The notes under the pieces are model-generated. The model saw only the letters and a program-made list of their open reading frames with translations, had not been told where the DNA came from and searched no databases. A stretch of DNA of 64,000 bases from the NCBI RefSeq assembly GCF_000519305.1, contig NZ_JAFG01000007.1:41994-105993 (forward strand). Reading direction: 5' to 3'. This document shows positions 61,903 through 64,000 of the stretch, piece after piece. Position numbers and translations under genes: made by a program. Position 1 is the stretch's first letter. Every line of letters starts with the position of its first letter. This DNA comes from Mesorhizobium ciceri WSM4083 (GTDB lineage: Bacteria > Pseudomonadota > Alphaproteobacteria > Rhizobiales > Rhizobiaceae).

Positions 61903-63155
61903 CAGTGCGCCACCGCCGCCGCCGCCGCCTCGTCGATGAGCCGGCCGGTGCGGAAGCGCTCGATGGTGAAGGGCGCGTTGATCGGATGGGGATCATCTTT
62001 GGCGATGGTGTGGGCAAAGACATGGCCCGAACCCGGCGTCGCCTTGAAGCCGCCCGTGCCCCAGCCGCAATTGACATAGAGGCCGGGCACCGGCGTCTTG
62101 GCCAGGATCGGCGAGCGGTCGGGCGTGACGTCGACGATGCCGCCCCACGAGCGCAGCATCTTCATGCGTGTGAAGATCGGGAACATCTCGCAGATGGCGT
62201 CCAGCGTATGCTGCAATATGTGCAGGCCGCCTGTCTGCGAATAGGAGACATACTGGTCGGTGCCGGCGCCGATCACCAGCTCGCCCTTGTCGGACTGCGA
62301 GATATAGGCGTGCACCGTGTTCGACATCACCACGCAGGGAACCACCGGCTTGACCGGTTCCGACACCAGCGCCTGCAGCGGATAGCTTTCCAGCGGCATG
62401 CGCACGCCGGCCATGTTCATGATGACGGAGGAATGGCCGGCGGCAACGACGCCGACCTTCTTGGCGCCGATGAAGCCGCGCGTCGTGTCGACGCCCATGA
62501 CCGCGCCATTGGCTGCCCGCTTGACGCCGGTGATCTCGCAATTCTGGATGATGTGGACGCCGCGCGCCGAGGCGCCGCGTGCATAGCCCCAGGCAACCGC
62601 ATCGTGGCGCGCCGTGCCGCCGCGCCGCTGCAGCGCCGCACCGACCACCGGATAGCGCGCATCCTTGGAGGTGTTGAGCGGCGGGCAGAATTCCTTCGCC
62701 TGTTCCGGCGTCAGCCATTCATTGTCGATGCCGTTCAGCCGGTTGGCGTGCACGTGGCGCTTCAGCACCTGCACGTCGTGCACATTGTGGGCGAGCATCA
62801 TGACGCCGCGCGCCGAATACATGACGTTGTAGTTGAGCTCCTGGCTGAGCCCGTCCCACAGCTTCAGCGCGTGGTCGTAGATGCCGGCGCTCTCGTCATA
62901 GAGATAGTTGGAGCGGATGATGGTGGTGTTGCGGCCGGTGTTGCCGCCGCCGAGCCAGCCCTTTTCCAGCACCGCGACATTGGTGATGCCGTGCACCGTG
63001 GCGAGGTAATAGGCTGTGGCCAGGCCATGGCCGCCGGCGCCGACGATGATGACGTCGTATTCTTTCCTCGGCTCAGGCGAGGACCACTGTTCCTCCCAGC
63101 CCTTGTGACCGCGCATGGCTTCACGGGCGATGGCGAATACCGAATATTTCTTCAA
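61902..63155 (-). CDS. soxB: Sarcosine oxidase beta subunit
   Basis: A 417-residue flavoprotein, the usual length for rhizobial SoxB. The FAD site is [18 protein letters not shown] (39-44 is GAGGHG). [17 protein letters not shown] carries His184, the expected covalent FMN attachment residue, and [15 protein letters not shown] follows. The start is TTG at 63155, with GAGG upstream and the homologous start [13 protein letters not shown]; the longer frame to 63425 has no signal and no homologous composition. It heads the operon, divergent from an SDR gene. Confidence 0.94.
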   Translation of the reverse strand: MKKYSVFAIAREAMRGHKGWEEQWSSPEPRKEYDVIIVGAGGHGLATAYYLATVHGITNVAVLEKGWLGGGNTGRNTTIIRSNYLYDESAGIYDHALKLWDGLSQELNYNVMYSARGVMMLAHNVHDVQVLKRHVHANRLNGIDNEWLTPEQAKEFCPPLNTSKDARYPVVGAALQRRGGTARHDAVAWGYARGASARGVHIIQNCEITGVKRAANGAVMGVDTTRGFIGAKKVGVVAAGHSSVIMNMAGVRMPLESYPLQALVSEPVKPVVPCVVMSNTVHAYISQSDKGELVIGAGTDQYVSYSQTGGLHILQHTLDAICEMFPIFTRMKMLRSWGGIVDVTPDRSPILAKTPVPGLYVNCGWGTGGFKATPGSGHVFAHTIAKDDPHPINAPFTIERFRTGRLIDEAAAAAVAH

Positions 63156-63415
63156 CGTCCCAACCTCGCCCCAAAAAGGCTTCGCGAATGGCGGCCGGCA
63201 TTCATTCGGTCCCGGCGCGCGAGGTGTATCACTAGCGAAACAGCGCTTCCACCCTTGCGCTGTTTGCGACGGCGCTTGCCGTTTTGCGCCGTGGTGAAAA
63301 AGACGCATCCGGCGCTTCCACACATTGGCAGGTATCGGGTGGCTCGTGCTTGCCCCATCTGCGACCAAGCATCCCAACTGCCGGTGAAGCCGGCGCGAAG
63401 AAAAGGATGCAGAAG

Positions 63416-64000
63416 ATGTTTGCACTCGCCAACAAGGTCGCCATCGTCACCGGCGCCAGTTCCGGCATCGGCCGGGCCACCGCAAAACTCTTTGCCGAGG
63501 AAGGCGCCAGGGTCATCGTCGCCGCCCGCCGCCATGCCGAGCTCGATGCGCTCGTCGCGGAAATCGCGGACGCCGACGGCATCGCCGTCGCGCTTGCCGG
63601 CGATGTTCGCGACGAAGCCTACGCGAAAGCCCTTGTCGATCTGGCGGTCGAAAAGTTCGGTGGGCTCGACATCGCCTTCAACAATGCAGGCGCTGTCGGC
63701 CGGATGGGGCCGATTTCGGACCTGCCGCTGGAAGGCTGGCGCGAGACGCTCGACACCAATCTCACCAGCGCGTTTCTCGGCGCCAAATACCAGGTGCCGG
63801 CAATGATCGAGCGTGGCGGCGGTTCGCTGATCTTCACCTCCACCTTCGTCGGCCACACAGTCGGCATGCCAGGCATGACAAGCTATGCCGCGAGCAAGGC
63901 CGGCCTGATCGGACTGACACAGGTGCTTGCCGCCGAATACGGCCCGAAAGGCGTGCGGGTCAACGCGCTGCTGCCCGGCGGGACCGACACACCGGCGGCA
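63416..64000 (+). CDS. SDR oxidoreductase, partial (runs off the window)
   Basis: An open frame with no stop before 64000, 195 codons visible. It starts with ATG after AAGGA. The N-terminus [20 protein letters not shown] contains the cofactor motif [16 protein letters not shown], the catalytic Ser in FTSTFVG and [11 protein letters not shown] (Tyr-x-x-x-Lys) follow, with [12 protein letters not shown] near the edge. A classical SDR; the substrate is unknown. Divergent from soxB. Confidence 0.9.
   Translation, partial: MFALANKVAIVTGASSGIGRATAKLFAEEGARVIVAARRHAELDALVAEIADADGIAVALAGDVRDEAYAKALVDLAVEKFGGLDIAFNNAGAVGRMGPISDLPLEGWRETLDTNLTSAFLGAKYQVPAMIERGGGSLIFTSTFVGHTVGMPGMTSYAASKAGLIGLTQVLAAEYGPKGVRVNALLPGGTDTPAA

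Overview
The window is high-GC alphaproteobacterial DNA and looks like a Mesorhizobium or close relative (Phyllobacteriaceae). The signs are a soxBDAG sarcosine oxidase operon, many ABC-type sugar and amine uptake operons, a DHDPS-like DUF993 gene, and short intergenic repeats of the kind common in this genus. The genus is inferred from gene content and repeat style, not from a search.

Layout. (1) Positions 1-2821 are the distal end of an integrated genomic island. Small orphan genes are separated by strong terminators. They include a 30-residue lasso-type RiPP precursor (512-604) and a Crp/Fnr regulator. The stretch ends in a 54-bp 3' fragment of tRNA-Val(GAC), the expected attachment-site scar. 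(2) 2822-6538 is a patchwork: a GT9-like glycosyltransferase of atypical composition, an IS630 transposase remnant, and three small secreted or lipid-anchored proteins. One lipoprotein tail is partly duplicated. (3) 6539-8803 is an unusual fusion of a glycosyltransferase-like N-terminus to an alginate-lyase domain.

(4) 8859-25579 is a catabolic locus. A LacI regulator and a divergent DUF993 aldolase-like gene share a promoter region with two GAACGTTC operators. Downstream lie a CoA-transferase, enoyl-CoA hydratase, aldehyde dehydrogenase, a CUT1 sugar ABC transporter, two GMC oxidoreductases, an SDR, a Dabb protein and an MFS transporter. No sugar kinase is visible, so the route looks oxidative and phosphate-free. 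(5) 25587-29046 holds an EamA permease, an EEP-family hydrolase and a CPA1 antiporter.

(6) 29316-41074 has an uptake ABC operon followed by an iron alcohol dehydrogenase, an aldehyde dehydrogenase, a glutamine-synthetase-like ligase, an APC permease and an N-formylglutamate-amidohydrolase-like enzyme, with an RpiR regulator divergent. Together these fit a gamma-glutamylated amino-alcohol pathway (inference). (7) 41267-45555 is an RND efflux pair. (8) 45619-48977 is a four-gene glycolipid operon (GtrA, HpnK-like deacetylase, DPM-type glycosyltransferase, GT87-like membrane transferase).

(9) 49192-54813 is an acyl-CoA locus pairing an APH-like kinase with an acyl-CoA dehydrogenase, plus an SDR, a MaoC hydratase, an MDR reductase and a TetR regulator. 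It resembles the kinase/dehydrogenase logic used for 4-hydroxyacyl-CoA breakdown. (10) 54896-57527 has two CGTACNNGTACG palindromes, a small secreted protein, a Gfo/Idh/MocA oxidoreductase, a ThuA-domain protein and a small conserved protein. (11) 57587-63155 is soxBDAG with an extra gene between soxB and soxD. An SDR gene runs off the right edge.

Protein names rest on motif recognition by eye. Start codons were chosen by ribosome-binding-site position, and several TTG/GTG starts are proposed.
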